A stretch of 39,161 bases of DNA from an uncultured Clostridia bacterium (GCA_937981575.1 CALJNR010000084.1:1-39161); one strand, 5' to 3'; positions 9,045 to 18,227 are shown, numbered from the stretch's first letter. Notes: generated by a model from the sequence alone, not told the origin. Numbers and translations: made by a program.

Positions 9045-10190
9045 GTGAACGGTGCATTTTATACAGGGAGCTATAGAAATATCTTTTTAGAATATGGTTA
9101 TGATGAGGATGAAATTAATAAGAGATTAGGCGATATTTGGCAAACCATGTTTTTTGGAAGTGAAGATGAGAGAATCTATTTTGAGACAGAAAATGCGATG
9201 GGGTATGTTGTTGATACGGGCAATATGGATGTTCGAACCGAGGGTATGTCGTATGCGATGATGATGAGTGTGCAGCTTGATAAGAAAGAGGTGTTCGACC
9301 GCATATGGAAATGGACAAAAACCTATATGTGGATGGAAGCCGGAAGAAATAAAGGGTATTTTGCTTGGTCTGTTTTGCCAAATGGCGTTAAGAATTCAGA
9401 TGGACCGGCTCCGGATGGAGAAGAATTTTTTGCAATGGCACTCTTTTTTGCCTCAAATCGCTGGGGAGACGGAGAGGGGATCTATCATTATTCAAATGAA
9501 GCAAAAGCTATATTGCATGAGTGTTTACATAAAGGGGAGAGAGCTGAAGATGAGGGAAAGCCTATGTGGAATCCAGAAAACAGGCTGATTAAATTTGTAC
9601 CCGAGTGGGAATTTTCGGACCCATCTTATCACTTACCCCATTTTTATGAATTGTTTGCTCTTTGGGCAAATGAAATAGATCGTCTATTTTGGAAAGAAGC
9701 AGCAAAGGCAAGCCGCAGCTATTTAAAAAAGGCATGCCATTCGGTTACGGGGCTTGCGGCAGAATATGCAGACTACGATGGAACGCCTCGTCATCTTGAT
9801 AATCATCACAGATTTTATAGTGACTCGTACCGTGTTGCGGCTAATATAGGGTTAGACTATGAATGGTTCCAGGCTGATGAATGGGAATGTGAGTGCGCTG
9901 ATAAAATACAGAAGTTTTTCTGTAAGACGGTGCAAGGTGAGGAAGATTTTGTTTATGAAATTGACGGCACTCAAATCAAAGAAAAGGTCTTACATCCAGT
10001 TGGACTTATTGCGACAAATGCTATGGCTTCTCTAGCGGCAAAAGGCCCATATAATAGAGCGTGTGTTGAAAAATTTTGGAACACTCCTTTACGTAAAGGA
10101 GACAGAAGATATTATGATAACTGTCTATATTTCTTTGCTTTTATGGCTTTGAGTGGAAACTACAGAATATGGGGGAAGTCTTCAGTATAA
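9045..10190 (+). CDS. GH8 reducing-end xylose-releasing exo-oligoxylanase (Rex type)
   Basis: Cytoplasmic inverting enzyme that removes xylose from the reducing end of xylo-oligosaccharides. Family GH8 features: RTEGMSYAMMM (general acid Glu66), SDGPAPDGEEFFAMALFFA, and DSYRVAANIGLDYEWF with the catalytic base Asp260. LHPVGLIATNAMASLAA contains His317, matching the position (from memory of the Bacillus halodurans enzyme) of the His that blocks the far subsite and makes these enzymes exo-acting. The length of 381 is normal for Rex, and there is no signal peptide. GTG start with GAAGGAG at 9031-9037. It sits between the importer and the arabinofuranosidase, which fits intracellular arabinoxylan-oligosaccharide breakdown. 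Confidence 0.92.
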   Translation: MNGAFYTGSYRNIFLEYGYDEDEINKRLGDIWQTMFFGSEDERIYFETENAMGYVVDTGNMDVRTEGMSYAMMMSVQLDKKEVFDRIWKWTKTYMWMEAGRNKGYFAWSVLPNGVKNSDGPAPDGEEFFAMALFFASNRWGDGEGIYHYSNEAKAILHECLHKGERAEDEGKPMWNPENRLIKFVPEWEFSDPSYHLPHFYELFALWANEIDRLFWKEAAKASRSYLKKACHSVTGLAAEYADYDGTPRHLDNHHRFYSDSYRVAANIGLDYEWFQADEWECECADKIQKFFCKTVQGEEDFVYEIDGTQIKEKVLHPVGLIATNAMASLAAKGPYNRACVEKFWNTPLRKGDRRYYDNCLYFFAFMALSGNYRIWGKSSV

Positions 10191-10252
10191 GTTAAAAAGC
10201 GTTGTGCGGCATATGGTTTTTGCTAATATTCTAAGGAAAGAGAGGATTTTCT

Positions 10253-11731
10253 ATGGTAAAGTACATAATTGATGCTAGTCATAAAAAAGCAATCATTAAT
10301 AAAAATATCTATGGGCACTTTTCAGAACATCTTGGGAGATGTATTTACGAAGGTATTTATGTAGGTGAAGAATCTGATATACCAAATGTTAATGGGATGA
10401 GAAGTGATGTAGTAGAAGCATTAAAGGCTATAAAAGTACCAGTTCTCAGATGGCCAGGGGGCTGCTTTGCAGATGAATACCACTGGAAAGACGGTATTGG
10501 CCCTAAAGAACACCGCAAAAAAATGATTAATACCCATTGGGGAGGTGTAATAGAAGACAATAGTTTTGGAACCCATGAGTTTATGGAGTTGTGCCGTCAA
10601 GTTGGCTGTGAGCCCTATATCAATGGAAATTTAGGAAGCGGGACAGTCCAGGAGATGTCGGAGTGGGTAGAATATTTAACTTTTAATGGTCTATCACCTA
10701 TGTCAGAGCTGCGTAAAAGCAATGGAAAAGAAGAAGCTTGGCATGTAAAATATTTTGGCGTAGGCAACGAAAACTGGGGCTGCGGGGGGAATATGCGCCC
10801 CGAGTATTATGCGGATGAGTACAGACGTTACCAAACTTATCTAAGAAATTATGGCGATAATCAAATTTATAAGATAGCTTGCGGTGCGAATGGTACAGAC
10901 TATAACTGGACCAAAGTTCTGATGGAACGGGCTGCAAATTATATGGATGCTCTAACAGTGCATTACTACACAGTTCCAGGCGGTTTTGAAACTAAGATGC
11001 CAGCTTTAGAATTTGATGAAGAAGCCTATTACCATACGTTAAAAGAAGCAGCATTCATGGAAGAACTGCTGAAAAAACATATTCAAATTATGGATCAGTA
11101 TGATAAAGATAAGCGTATTGCACTCATTGTAGATGAGTGGGGAAGCTGGTATCAAACAGAGCCGGGAACAAATCCAGGCTTTTTATATCAGCAAAATACT
11201 ATGAGAGATGCAATGATTGCAGGAGTAACCTTAAACATCTTTAACAAACATGCAGACCGCGTACGCATGGCTAATATAGCCCAAATGGTTAACGTCCTTC
11301 AAGCGATTATTTTAACCGAAGGGGCAAGCATGATACTCACGCCGACCTATCATGTATTCGATTTATATAAAGTACACCAAGACGCAACGCTTCTAGAAAG
11401 TTTTATTAGTCAAACAGAGGTTGGAAGTGATAAAGATAAGGTGCAAGATCTCTATGAATCGGCTTCTATTGATGATGAAGGGAATGTTTATGTTACGATT
11501 TGTAATGTAGATGTCCATCGGTCTAAGATGATTGAAGGGACATTATTAGGATATACAGCGTGCCAAGTAGAAGGCCGCATACTCTCAGAGAGAATGGATG
11601 CATATAACACTTTTTATAACTCTCATGCAGTTAAAATAGAAGATGTCAAATGTTTGAACCTAGAAGGGGATAAATTTACAGTAGAAGTACCGCCTTGCAG
11701 CGTCATTCAGCTTACTTTTACTGGTGAATAG
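10253..11731 (+). CDS. abfA: GH51 alpha-L-arabinofuranosidase
   Basis: Retaining enzyme that removes L-arabinofuranose from arabinoxylan or arabinan oligosaccharides. The N-terminal [23 protein letters not shown] and [13 protein letters not shown] are classic GH51. The acid/base is Glu173 (VGNENWG) and the nucleophile Glu295 (IVDEWGSW), both at the expected spacing. A C-terminal beta-sandwich completes a normal 492-residue protein. There is no signal peptide, so it is intracellular. It follows the GH8 gene by 62 bases with no terminator, consistent with one operon. Confidence 0.95.
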   Translation: MVKYIIDASHKKAIINKNIYGHFSEHLGRCIYEGIYVGEESDIPNVNGMRSDVVEALKAIKVPVLRWPGGCFADEYHWKDGIGPKEHRKKMINTHWGGVIEDNSFGTHEFMELCRQVGCEPYINGNLGSGTVQEMSEWVEYLTFNGLSPMSELRKSNGKEEAWHVKYFGVGNENWGCGGNMRPEYYADEYRRYQTYLRNYGDNQIYKIACGANGTDYNWTKVLMERAANYMDALTVHYYTVPGGFETKMPALEFDEEAYYHTLKEAAFMEELLKKHIQIMDQYDKDKRIALIVDEWGSWYQTEPGTNPGFLYQQNTMRDAMIAGVTLNIFNKHADRVRMANIAQMVNVLQAIILTEGASMILTPTYHVFDLYKVHQDATLLESFISQTEVGSDKDKVQDLYESASIDDEGNVYVTICNVDVHRSKMIEGTLLGYTACQVEGRILSERMDAYNTFYNSHAVKIEDVKCLNLEGDKFTVEVPPCSVIQLTFTGE

Positions 11732-11734
11732 CTC

Positions 11735-11986
11735 ATGAAAATTTCCTGTAAGAGATGTATGACGTTTGAACATAATCATCAGCTTCTAGAGTCTATAATG
11801 AATTACATTGAATCACTGGATAAGGAAATAAAGGTATCCCAAGATCTTTATAACAAAAGGTTAGCTCTTTGCGAAGCGTGTAATAAGCTGAAGAATGGCA
11901 TGTGTGGATTCTGTGGATGCTTTGTAGCTGTTCGAGCGGCTAAACAGATGATGGCATGCCCTCACCCTCAGGAGAAAAAGTGGTAA
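11735..11986 (+). CDS. Small cysteine-rich protein, DUF6171-like
   Basis: 83-residue protein beginning 3 bases after the arabinofuranosidase stop, so it is probably translated by coupling; no clear ribosome binding site of its own. It carries eight Cys: C5-x2-C8 near the start, then C46-x2-C49, C57-x2-C60-x-C62 and C75 in a compact C-terminal cluster (CEACNKLKNGMCGFCGCFV then RAAK and CP). This pattern matches the DUF6171 family of small clostridial proteins, probably zinc-binding. The function is unknown. Its placement beside a carbohydrate operon may be incidental. Confidence 0.8.
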   Translation: MKISCKRCMTFEHNHQLLESIMNYIESLDKEIKVSQDLYNKRLALCEACNKLKNGMCGFCGCFVAVRAAKQMMACPHPQEKKW

Positions 11987-12017
11987 ATAAAAGGAATATG
12001 TAACGACAGATCAATAG

Positions 12018-12107
12018 AAGTATTTAAATACAAATATAAAGCCAGAGGAAAGAGCAAAAGATTTGTTAAGCCATATAACGCTTGAGGAGAAGGTTGATAG
12101 GTTTTGA
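12018..12107 (+). pseudogene. Remnant of a GH3 N-terminus
   Basis: A short frame bounded by stop codons reads KYLNTNIKPEERAKDLL followed by SHITLEEKVDRF. This is the conserved opening of GH3 enzymes (typically NxxLSPEERAxDLLxxMTLEEKVxQ). It begins with AAG where an ATG would be expected (12018-12020), is preceded by TAG, and ends in TGA at 12105-12107 after 29 sense codons. Nothing GH3-like follows. It is a decayed or recombined fragment in the gap of about 300 bases between the DUF6171 gene and the acetyltransferase gene. Confidence 0.7.
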
Positions 12108-12153
12108 ACTTTAAATTAAGAAATAAGTGTATAAAACATATTCGTTTAAGGCT

Positions 12154-12190
12154 AAAAGGTGTGCATAAAATGATTTTATACACATCTTTT
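12154..12190 (+). terminator. Hairpin in the gap before the acetyltransferase, probable terminator
   Basis: 17-base arms AAAAGGTGTGCATAAAA and TTTTATACACATCTTTT around a 3-base loop, with one mismatch and one G-U pair. The right arm ends in TTTT and is flanked by A on the left, so it could stop transcription in either direction. It would end the GH8/GH51/DUF6171 transcript. The rest of the 11987-12287 gap holds only the GH3 remnant. Confidence 0.55.
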
Positions 12191-12287
12191 GTTGTATGTC
12201 CAGAAGGGGGAGCAACCTTAAGGGGTAATGGAAAGTAATTAGATATTAAAGTTGTTATGAACTGCTTTTTAATAAGGGAGGACAATA

Positions 12288-12803
12288 GTGGAAGCACCTA
12301 AAATTATAACGGATAGACTTATAATCATACCAATGACATATTCAATGATATGCGCAGTATTAAGCGGCACTCATAAAGAGTTAGAACAACTTGATATTCA
12401 TTTAAGTGGTAAATGGCCTCTTCAAGATACACTCGATATCCTTAATTTTATTAGTAATAATATGAATAAGGATGACAGAATTAGTGGATTTGGTGTATGG
12501 ATGGTTGTGAAAAAAGAAAATATGACTGTTATTGGAGATGCGGGGTTTAAAGGCGAGCCAGATGAAAACGGAGAAATTGAAATAGGTTTTGGATTAATTG
12601 AAGAAGAACATCGAAAAGGATATGGTTATGAAGTGGCAAGTTCTTTAATAGAATGGGTTTCTCGGAATAAAGCTGTTAAGGTTATAAAGGCAGATTGTTT
12701 AATCAATAATACCGGGTCAATTACTATTTTGAAAAAATGTGGAATGCGTGAAGTGAATAGAGATGGTGAATTTATATATTGGGAGAAGGAAGTTATTCAA
12801 TGA
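12288..12803 (+). CDS. GNAT family N-acetyltransferase (RimJ/RimL-like)
   Basis: 171-residue acetyl-CoA-dependent acyltransferase. The N-terminus TDRLIIIPMTYSM and the middle GDAGFKGEPDENGEIEIGFGLIEEEHRKGYGYEVASSLIEW are typical; the HRKGYGYE stretch is the acetyl-CoA pyrophosphate-binding loop. The C-terminal half has NNTGSITILKKCGM. GTG start with GGGAGG at 12277-12282. The substrate cannot be told from sequence. It looks like a single-gene unit inserted among carbohydrate genes, and the following 251 bases contain no gene I can support. Confidence 0.88.
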   Translation: MEAPKIITDRLIIIPMTYSMICAVLSGTHKELEQLDIHLSGKWPLQDTLDILNFISNNMNKDDRISGFGVWMVVKKENMTVIGDAGFKGEPDENGEIEIGFGLIEEEHRKGYGYEVASSLIEWVSRNKAVKVIKADCLINNTGSITILKKCGMREVNRDGEFIYWEKEVIQ

Positions 12804-13054
12804 TTCCTGCTACCATACAGTGATTTTTATATAAACACTCTGTATTATGTGGTAAGTGGCTATTACTTAGTTTGAAGATCTAACTTTATTATTTGAAAAG
12901 GCAGCAAGGTGCTTAAATCAAGTTGTTTATAAATTATGAACTAAGATAGAAGTTATCTAAGTCTAGTGGACGTCGGAGATGACGACTGTTATACAAAAGG
13001 GCACTTGAGGCATGGCTATTTAAAGGCCAATACTTATATAAAGGGGGATCTAGT

Positions 13055-13852
13055 ATGTATGTTGAATTTCTATATCCAGGAGGCAGAGAAAAAGCAGTAA
13101 CGTTTAGCTATGATGATGGACGAATATATGATCGTAGGCTGGTTGAACTCTTTAACCGCTATCGATTAAAAGCAACGTTTAATCTAAACTCTGGACTTCT
13201 TAATCAAGACGGATTTGTCAAGACTATGGAACTAAAAAACCTTTACAAGGGGCATGAGATTGCCGCCCATGGCGTTAATCATAGATATTTAAGGCAGCTT
13301 ACGAAAGAGCAGCTTATTTGTGAAATGTGGGAAGACCGCAGAAACTTAGAAAAGTGGTCTGATGGTTTTGTGCTGGGATCGGCTTATGCCTTCGGGGAAT
13401 ATTCTGATGAAATAGCCCAAAGTCTAAAAAGTTTAGGGCTGCGTTACGCTAGGACTGCTGAGTCAACCCATTCTTTTGCGATTCCGAATAACTTTATGAA
13501 ATGGAAACCTACCTGTCATCATCATGAAAATATTATTGAAAAGGCAAAGTTATTTTTAAATGCTCCAGGTTATATGAAATGTCCGCTGTTTTACATATGG
13601 GGACATAGTTTTGAGTTTGAAAGAGACAAAAATTGGGAAGTTATAGAGCAGTTTTGTGAAATAATAGCCGGTCATGATGAAATTTGGTATGCAACGAACC
13701 TGGAAATACAAACTTATATTCATGCAGCAAAAAATATACTTTTTAATGCTGAGGGAACGATGTGTATCAATCAGTCAGCGCACACCGTTTGGCTTAGGCA
13801 CAATGAGAAAATAATTAAAAGTTATCCAAACTCTAAGATAAATTTTACATAA
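13055..13852 (+). CDS. Polysaccharide deacetylase-like protein (CE4/NodB fold)
   Basis: CE4-type metal-dependent hydrolase. FSYDDG (Asp20, Asp21) replaces the common TFDDG, and AAHGVNHRYL supplies the metal-binding His72 and His76, so the Asp-His-His triad is intact. There is no signal peptide or membrane anchor, unlike peptidoglycan deacetylases, so it probably acts in the cytoplasm on acetylated oligosaccharides. GGGGG at 13042-13046 precedes ATG 13055. Located just before GH43 and an esterase, it may remove acetyl groups from imported xylo-oligosaccharides; that role is inferred. Confidence 0.85.
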   Translation: MYVEFLYPGGREKAVTFSYDDGRIYDRRLVELFNRYRLKATFNLNSGLLNQDGFVKTMELKNLYKGHEIAAHGVNHRYLRQLTKEQLICEMWEDRRNLEKWSDGFVLGSAYAFGEYSDEIAQSLKSLGLRYARTAESTHSFAIPNNFMKWKPTCHHHENIIEKAKLFLNAPGYMKCPLFYIWGHSFEFERDKNWEVIEQFCEIIAGHDEIWYATNLEIQTYIHAAKNILFNAEGTMCINQSAHTVWLRHNEKIIKSYPNSKINFT

Positions 13853-13985
13853 TCATTTAGCTTTAAACACTATATCACTTTGTATGTTATGGAATTTAAA
13901 ATTCAGCAAACTGCTGGAAATATTGATATGAGGAAGTTTTCTATGCAAATGATATTTTAATGAATTGGAAATGGAGAGAGATATT

Positions 13986-15395
13986 ATGAAAAAACAAGGA
14001 ACGAATCCGTATCTTCCATCATGGGAATACATCCCTGATGGAGAACCCTATGTATTTAATGATAGAGTCTATGTATATGGCTCTCATGATCGTTTTAATG
14101 GGCATGTCTATTGTTTAAATGATTATGTGTGCTGGTCTACGCCCGTAAATGATTTGGCTGACTGGAGGTATGAAGGTGTTATTTACAAAAAAACAGATGA
14201 TCCACTGAATCATGCGGGAAATATGTGTCTATATGCACCTGACATCACCGTTGGACCTGATGGACGATACTATTTGTATTATGTGCTTGATAAGATGCCA
14301 ATAGTATCCGTAGCTGTTTGTGATACCCCGGCAGGAAGATATAAATTTTATGGATATGTGCACTATGCAGATGGGGTACGGTTAGGAGAAAGAGAGGGGG
14401 ATCAGCCGCAGTTCGATCCTGGGGTGCTGACTGAAGAAGATAAAACTTACTTATATACCGGATTTTGCGCTATGGATGACAAATCTAGAAAAGGGCCTAT
14501 GGCAACTGTACTTGGACCAAATATGCTTACGATTTTGGAAGAACCTGTATTTATAGCGCCTAGTAAGCCCTATAGTGCAGGGAGTAGTTTTGAGGGGCAT
14601 GAGTTTTTTGAGGCTTCTTCCATAAGAAAGCTAGGAGATACCTATTACTTTATCTATTCTTCGATTGCTATGCATGAACTGTGTTATGCTGTCAGCAAAT
14701 ACCCAACAAAAGACTTTGTTTATAGAGGGGTTATTGTGAGTAATAATGACCTTCATATTGCTTCATATAAACCAGCAGATAAGCCTATGTTTTATGGGGG
14801 AAATAATCATGGAAGCATAATCGAGATAAATGATAAATGGTATATTTTTTATCACAGACATACTAATGGGTCTAATTTCAGCAGACAGGGATGTTTAGAA
14901 CCAATAGAAGTTCTCGGGAATGATATAATCCCGCAGGTAGAAATGACATCCTGTGGACCAAATGGAGGGGCATTGATCGGACATGGAGAATATCAAGCCT
15001 ATCTGGCATGTAATTTGTTTTGCCGGGATGAGGAAATGTATACTGGGGCGCTATGGATGGACAGCCAGTTTCCGAAGATAACACAGGATGGGAAAGATGG
15101 TGACGAAGAAGATGGCTATATAGCTAATATGATGGATTCTGCCACTGCGGGCTTTAAGTATTTTGACTGTCATGGGATAAGAAAAATTAAGATTAAGGTG
15201 CGGGGATACTGCGAGGGGGCTTTTGAAGTAAAAACCTCATGGGATGGTGAAGTTTTGGGGAAAATACCTGTTGATTTTACGAATGTATGGACTGAATATG
15301 CTGCTGATATAGCTATTCCGGATGGCATACAAGCATTGTATTTTACTTATACGGGGGGAGGCAGAGCGAGTTTGGCCTCATTTACACTGGAATAA
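13986..15395 (+). CDS. GH43 family glycosidase (arabinofuranosidase/xylosidase type) with C-terminal beta-sandwich
   Basis: Five-bladed beta-propeller enzyme. The probable catalytic base is Asp18 (IPDGEPYVFNDRVYVYGSHD), the modulator Asp144 (QFDPGVL) and the general acid Glu209 (FFEASSIRK). A C-terminal region from about residue 380 (FKYFDCHGIRKIKIKVRG and later ALYFTYTGGGRASLASFTL) resembles a CBM6-like beta-sandwich. There is no signal peptide. I choose ATG 13986 over TTG 13965 because GGAGAG (13973-13978) is ideally spaced for it. The likely role is removal of arabinose or xylose from oligosaccharides; the exact subfamily is not determined. Confidence 0.92.
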   Translation: MKKQGTNPYLPSWEYIPDGEPYVFNDRVYVYGSHDRFNGHVYCLNDYVCWSTPVNDLADWRYEGVIYKKTDDPLNHAGNMCLYAPDITVGPDGRYYLYYVLDKMPIVSVAVCDTPAGRYKFYGYVHYADGVRLGEREGDQPQFDPGVLTEEDKTYLYTGFCAMDDKSRKGPMATVLGPNMLTILEEPVFIAPSKPYSAGSSFEGHEFFEASSIRKLGDTYYFIYSSIAMHELCYAVSKYPTKDFVYRGVIVSNNDLHIASYKPADKPMFYGGNNHGSIIEINDKWYIFYHRHTNGSNFSRQGCLEPIEVLGNDIIPQVEMTSCGPNGGALIGHGEYQAYLACNLFCRDEEMYTGALWMDSQFPKITQDGKDGDEEDGYIANMMDSATAGFKYFDCHGIRKIKIKVRGYCEGAFEVKTSWDGEVLGKIPVDFTNVWTEYAADIAIPDGIQALYFTYTGGGRASLASFTLE

Positions 15396-15416
15396 CCGGC
15401 TCATTAGTCAATTGTG

Positions 15417-15446
15417 GTCTGCGGTATTGATGCTGCAGACTCTTTT
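15417..15446 (+). terminator. Weak hairpin between GH43 and esterase genes
   Basis: GTCTGC (15417-15422) pairs with GCAGAC (15435-15440), followed by TCTTTT. The stem is short (6 bp) with a 12-base loop. It could be a weak terminator or attenuator, or chance. Confidence 0.3.
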
Positions 15447-15512
15447 AAGATGACCTGCGAAGTAAGTAATAGTAAACGTTTAGAAAAAATAAATAAGGAA
15501 AGGGTGTTAGAT

Positions 15513-16400
15513 ATGATTTGTGAAAAAATCAGTTTGTATGCTGAAAATGAGAAGGTCTATTATGTGAAATATTTGTTGGATAATTCTCCTGAAATTGAGG
15601 AAGGCAGAATGCGGCCCGCGATGATTGTCTGCCCAGGCGGAGGGTATTTAGTAACCTCTGACAGGGAGGCGGAACCGGTAGCGATGCATTACTTAAACCA
15701 AGGGTACCAAACTTTTGTTTTGAGATATTCGACTGCAAGCACAGGGGGATGTGTCTATCCGGCTTCGTTATTTGACTTATGTGAGTTAATGAAAGTAATC
15801 AGAGAACATGCAGAAGAATGGTATATTGATAAAGATAAAATAGGAATAATAGGCTTTTCAGCGGGGGGGCACCTGTGTGCATCTTTAGCAGTTCACTGGC
15901 AGGATGATTTCATCAGAGAAAAATTTGGAGTAGAAAGTGAGATATTTAGGCCGAATGCAGTTATATTGGCCTATCCGGTATTAGATTTTATATACCAGAA
16001 AAGTGCATGTGAGAAGGATCCAAGGGTTCATGACATTCAACCAGCGAGTGGGGACTCATACTATGAATTTATGCAAAAAGCAAACAAAGCGCTTGCGGGA
16101 GACTGTATTTCAACAGAAAGATTTAAAGAGATCAGTCCAATATACTCTATAAATAAGAACATTCCGCCCATTTTTATATGGCATACATCAAGAGATGATT
16201 TGGTTTACGTGGGTAACTCGCTTCTGTTTGCTCATGCGCTAGAAAAGCACGGAATACCATTTGAACTTCATGTTTTTGAGAGAGGGCCTCATGGCATGTC
16301 CTTAGCCAATAAGACCTCTAGTCACTCGGAAGAATTCATTTCCGAAGATGTTAATAGGTGGACTGAACTTGCTGATCGTTTTTTAAAACGTCATTTTTAA
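15513..16400 (+). CDS. Alpha/beta-hydrolase, putative acetyl-xylan or feruloyl esterase
   Basis: Serine esterase of the alpha/beta_hydrolase-3/dienelactone-hydrolase-like group. The oxyanion motif is CPGGGYLVTSDREAEPVA. The triad is Ser116 (GFSAGGHLCASLA), Asp228 or Asp229 (TSRDDLVYV) and His260 (GPHGMSLAN). The frame is open upstream to 15414, but ATG 15513 is the better start: AAGGAAAGGG lies at 15495-15504 and the family's N-terminal strand begins right after it. The protein is 295 residues with no signal peptide. Proteins of this type often deacetylate xylo-oligosaccharides, and the neighbours GH43 and CE4 agree. Confidence 0.88.
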   Translation: MICEKISLYAENEKVYYVKYLLDNSPEIEEGRMRPAMIVCPGGGYLVTSDREAEPVAMHYLNQGYQTFVLRYSTASTGGCVYPASLFDLCELMKVIREHAEEWYIDKDKIGIIGFSAGGHLCASLAVHWQDDFIREKFGVESEIFRPNAVILAYPVLDFIYQKSACEKDPRVHDIQPASGDSYYEFMQKANKALAGDCISTERFKEISPIYSINKNIPPIFIWHTSRDDLVYVGNSLLFAHALEKHGIPFELHVFERGPHGMSLANKTSSHSEEFISEDVNRWTELADRFLKRHF

Positions 16401-16486
16401 TAGCCTTAACTGACAGAATGTGATAGAATAATTAGAAAATAGTGTATTGATTTAATAGCTATTTATAATAAAAAAGGGGTGAGGGG

Positions 16487-18001
16487 ATGTTTAAAAAATT
16501 ATTAGCAGTTAGTTTGATTGCTGTATTAGGGTTAACAGGGTGCGATTATACAAATGCATGGGTTCAGATTCTAAATGGAGATACTGTAAAAAGTACATTG
16601 GAGGCAGAATACCAAGTAGCACAGCCATGGGTAGATTATGCTCTAAAAGAAGCTCAAAAAGAAGGTGGAGAAGAAAAACGGCTAGAACTCCAAGAGCAGC
16701 TAGGATTCAATAAGGTTCAAGTAAGTTCAGAATTAGATTATAAAAAAAGGCAAGGAAAACTCGAAGTGGTTATCCATAATACTTTTAATCCTGAAAAAAC
16801 TAAAAGGATGAATTTTTACATACAAGGGGCTAAGATTTATGTTCCTATAGAGCTTGCAGTAAGAAGATCTATGGATTACTGGGAAGATGAAGAGAAAGCG
16901 CTTATAGAGGAAGTTATCAAAGGTAAAGAGTATGTTATGCTTAACATGAATGAAACGTATGGATACAGCTATGCTTTTCAGCGGATGATGATAGGCAGCA
17001 GTCTCATTCCAACAGGGGAACAAGAAGGAAATTTTGAAGAAGTATTTTGGACTAAAAAAGGCAGTGAACTTGAGAGATTAATGGTATTCTTTAAAAACTT
17101 AGATCTAGGGATTAAAAAAGAGGGATCGGAATATGTTCTTGATATGAATTTATTCCAAACCATTGATCAATCTGAAAAGGTAGTAAATTATATCATCGAT
17201 AATGTGAAAAAAGAAGATAAAGACTTTGTAAAACAGTATTATTTCGTGGGTGATGAAGATTTTGAAGAATTTTTAAACAGTAAAGAAGAAGTGAAAGAAT
17301 ACGTTAGAGAAGGATATAGTTCTATCAGAGAGAGTATCGAATCTTATGGATTAAAACCTATCTTTGATCAAAGCACAATAAAAGTTAAGTGGCACCTTCT
17401 AAAAGGCGCTAATCAGGAACTAGAGCTCAAGGTTATTGTACCTGCAGATTTGATGAGTACCTATGTACCTGACGGCCCGCAGGATCAGCCGCTCGTTATA
17501 ACTTCTAAGGTTGTGCAGAATATTCATAAGGAGGGCGCTGTCTGGGTAGAGCTGCCAAGTAAATGTGTAGATAATAAAGCGTTAGAAGCAGTATATGAAA
17601 AGATACGTCAGGCGCAAGAAGAAAAATATGAAGCAATGAGAAAGCAACGAGAGGCTTATGAAGAAGAGGAAGACTATAGTTATGAAAACAACATAAAAAT
17701 GCTCTCTTTTTTTCAGGAGCAAGATTTGTATTACTATAGTGCAAGAGAGCTAAGCGGTTTCTTTGAAGAAGAGCTAAGCTATAAAAATGATAAGCTTTAT
17801 TTCACAAGAGGCGGTAAAAAGATTGAAGTTAAGCATCAGATGGTTGGTGGACGTTCATATGTTGAAAGAGCTGAGCTAAATAACCTAGGCTATACTATAG
17901 AGACAGAGGAAGAAAAGGGCTATTATGCAGATGATATAAGGTTCTTTTTTATCAGCAAAGGAGATCAATCTTATATCTTTGAAGGAGAGGCTGTAAAGTA
18001 G
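16487..18001 (+). CDS. Lipoprotein of unknown function
   Basis: 504 residues. A lipoprotein signal peptide ends in LTGC (Cys19), so the protein should be tethered outside the membrane. The mature part is highly charged, Glu/Lys-rich and probably mostly beta, with a possible coiled coil near residues 360-395 (EKIRQAQEEKYEAMRKQREA). The last 60 residues (VGGRSYVERAELNNLGYTIE) faintly recall copper-amine-oxidase-N-like stalk domains. I do not recognise a family. It begins 86 bases after the esterase with a strong ribosome binding site (GGGGTGAGGGG). It is the last + gene of the left locus and meets the nitroreductase tail-to-tail. Confidence 0.85.
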   Translation: MFKKLLAVSLIAVLGLTGCDYTNAWVQILNGDTVKSTLEAEYQVAQPWVDYALKEAQKEGGEEKRLELQEQLGFNKVQVSSELDYKKRQGKLEVVIHNTFNPEKTKRMNFYIQGAKIYVPIELAVRRSMDYWEDEEKALIEEVIKGKEYVMLNMNETYGYSYAFQRMMIGSSLIPTGEQEGNFEEVFWTKKGSELERLMVFFKNLDLGIKKEGSEYVLDMNLFQTIDQSEKVVNYIIDNVKKEDKDFVKQYYFVGDEDFEEFLNSKEEVKEYVREGYSSIRESIESYGLKPIFDQSTIKVKWHLLKGANQELELKVIVPADLMSTYVPDGPQDQPLVITSKVVQNIHKEGAVWVELPSKCVDNKALEAVYEKIRQAQEEKYEAMRKQREAYEEEEDYSYENNIKMLSFFQEQDLYYYSARELSGFFEEELSYKNDKLYFTRGGKKIEVKHQMVGGRSYVERAELNNLGYTIETEEEKGYYADDIRFFFISKGDQSYIFEGEAVK

Positions 18002-18176
18002 TTCGAGTAGGAGTACATAAAGATACAACTTTAGGATTTAACTTATTCAGCTGCTTAGAGTTATTTTATTGAATGATTTCATTGTAAACAAGTTTGCGAA
18101 TAGGTTTAGTTTTAAACCATAAAACCTATAGTGTAAAAAAGATATAAGAAACGATATAAAGTAAAGATATCAAGAA

Positions 18177-18227
18177 AGTAAAAAGGACTAAGCATTTTGG
18201 GAAAAGATCCCGAGGGCTTAGTCCTTT
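18177..18227 (-). terminator. Intrinsic terminator of the nitroreductase gene
   Basis: Stem of 12 bp (AAAGGACTAAGC 18182-18193 with GCTTAGTCCTTT 18216-18227). Read on the minus strand it starts 7 bases after the nitroreductase stop and ends in TTTTT. On the + strand it may also stop transcripts from the lipoprotein gene. Confidence 0.8.

Noticed and set aside
18100..18129. ATAGGTTT/AAACCTAT inverted repeat after the lipoprotein gene as its terminator
   Set aside because: The 8-bp stem is weak and followed by GTGTAAAA, not T residues. The strong hairpin at 18177-18227 is the better candidate.
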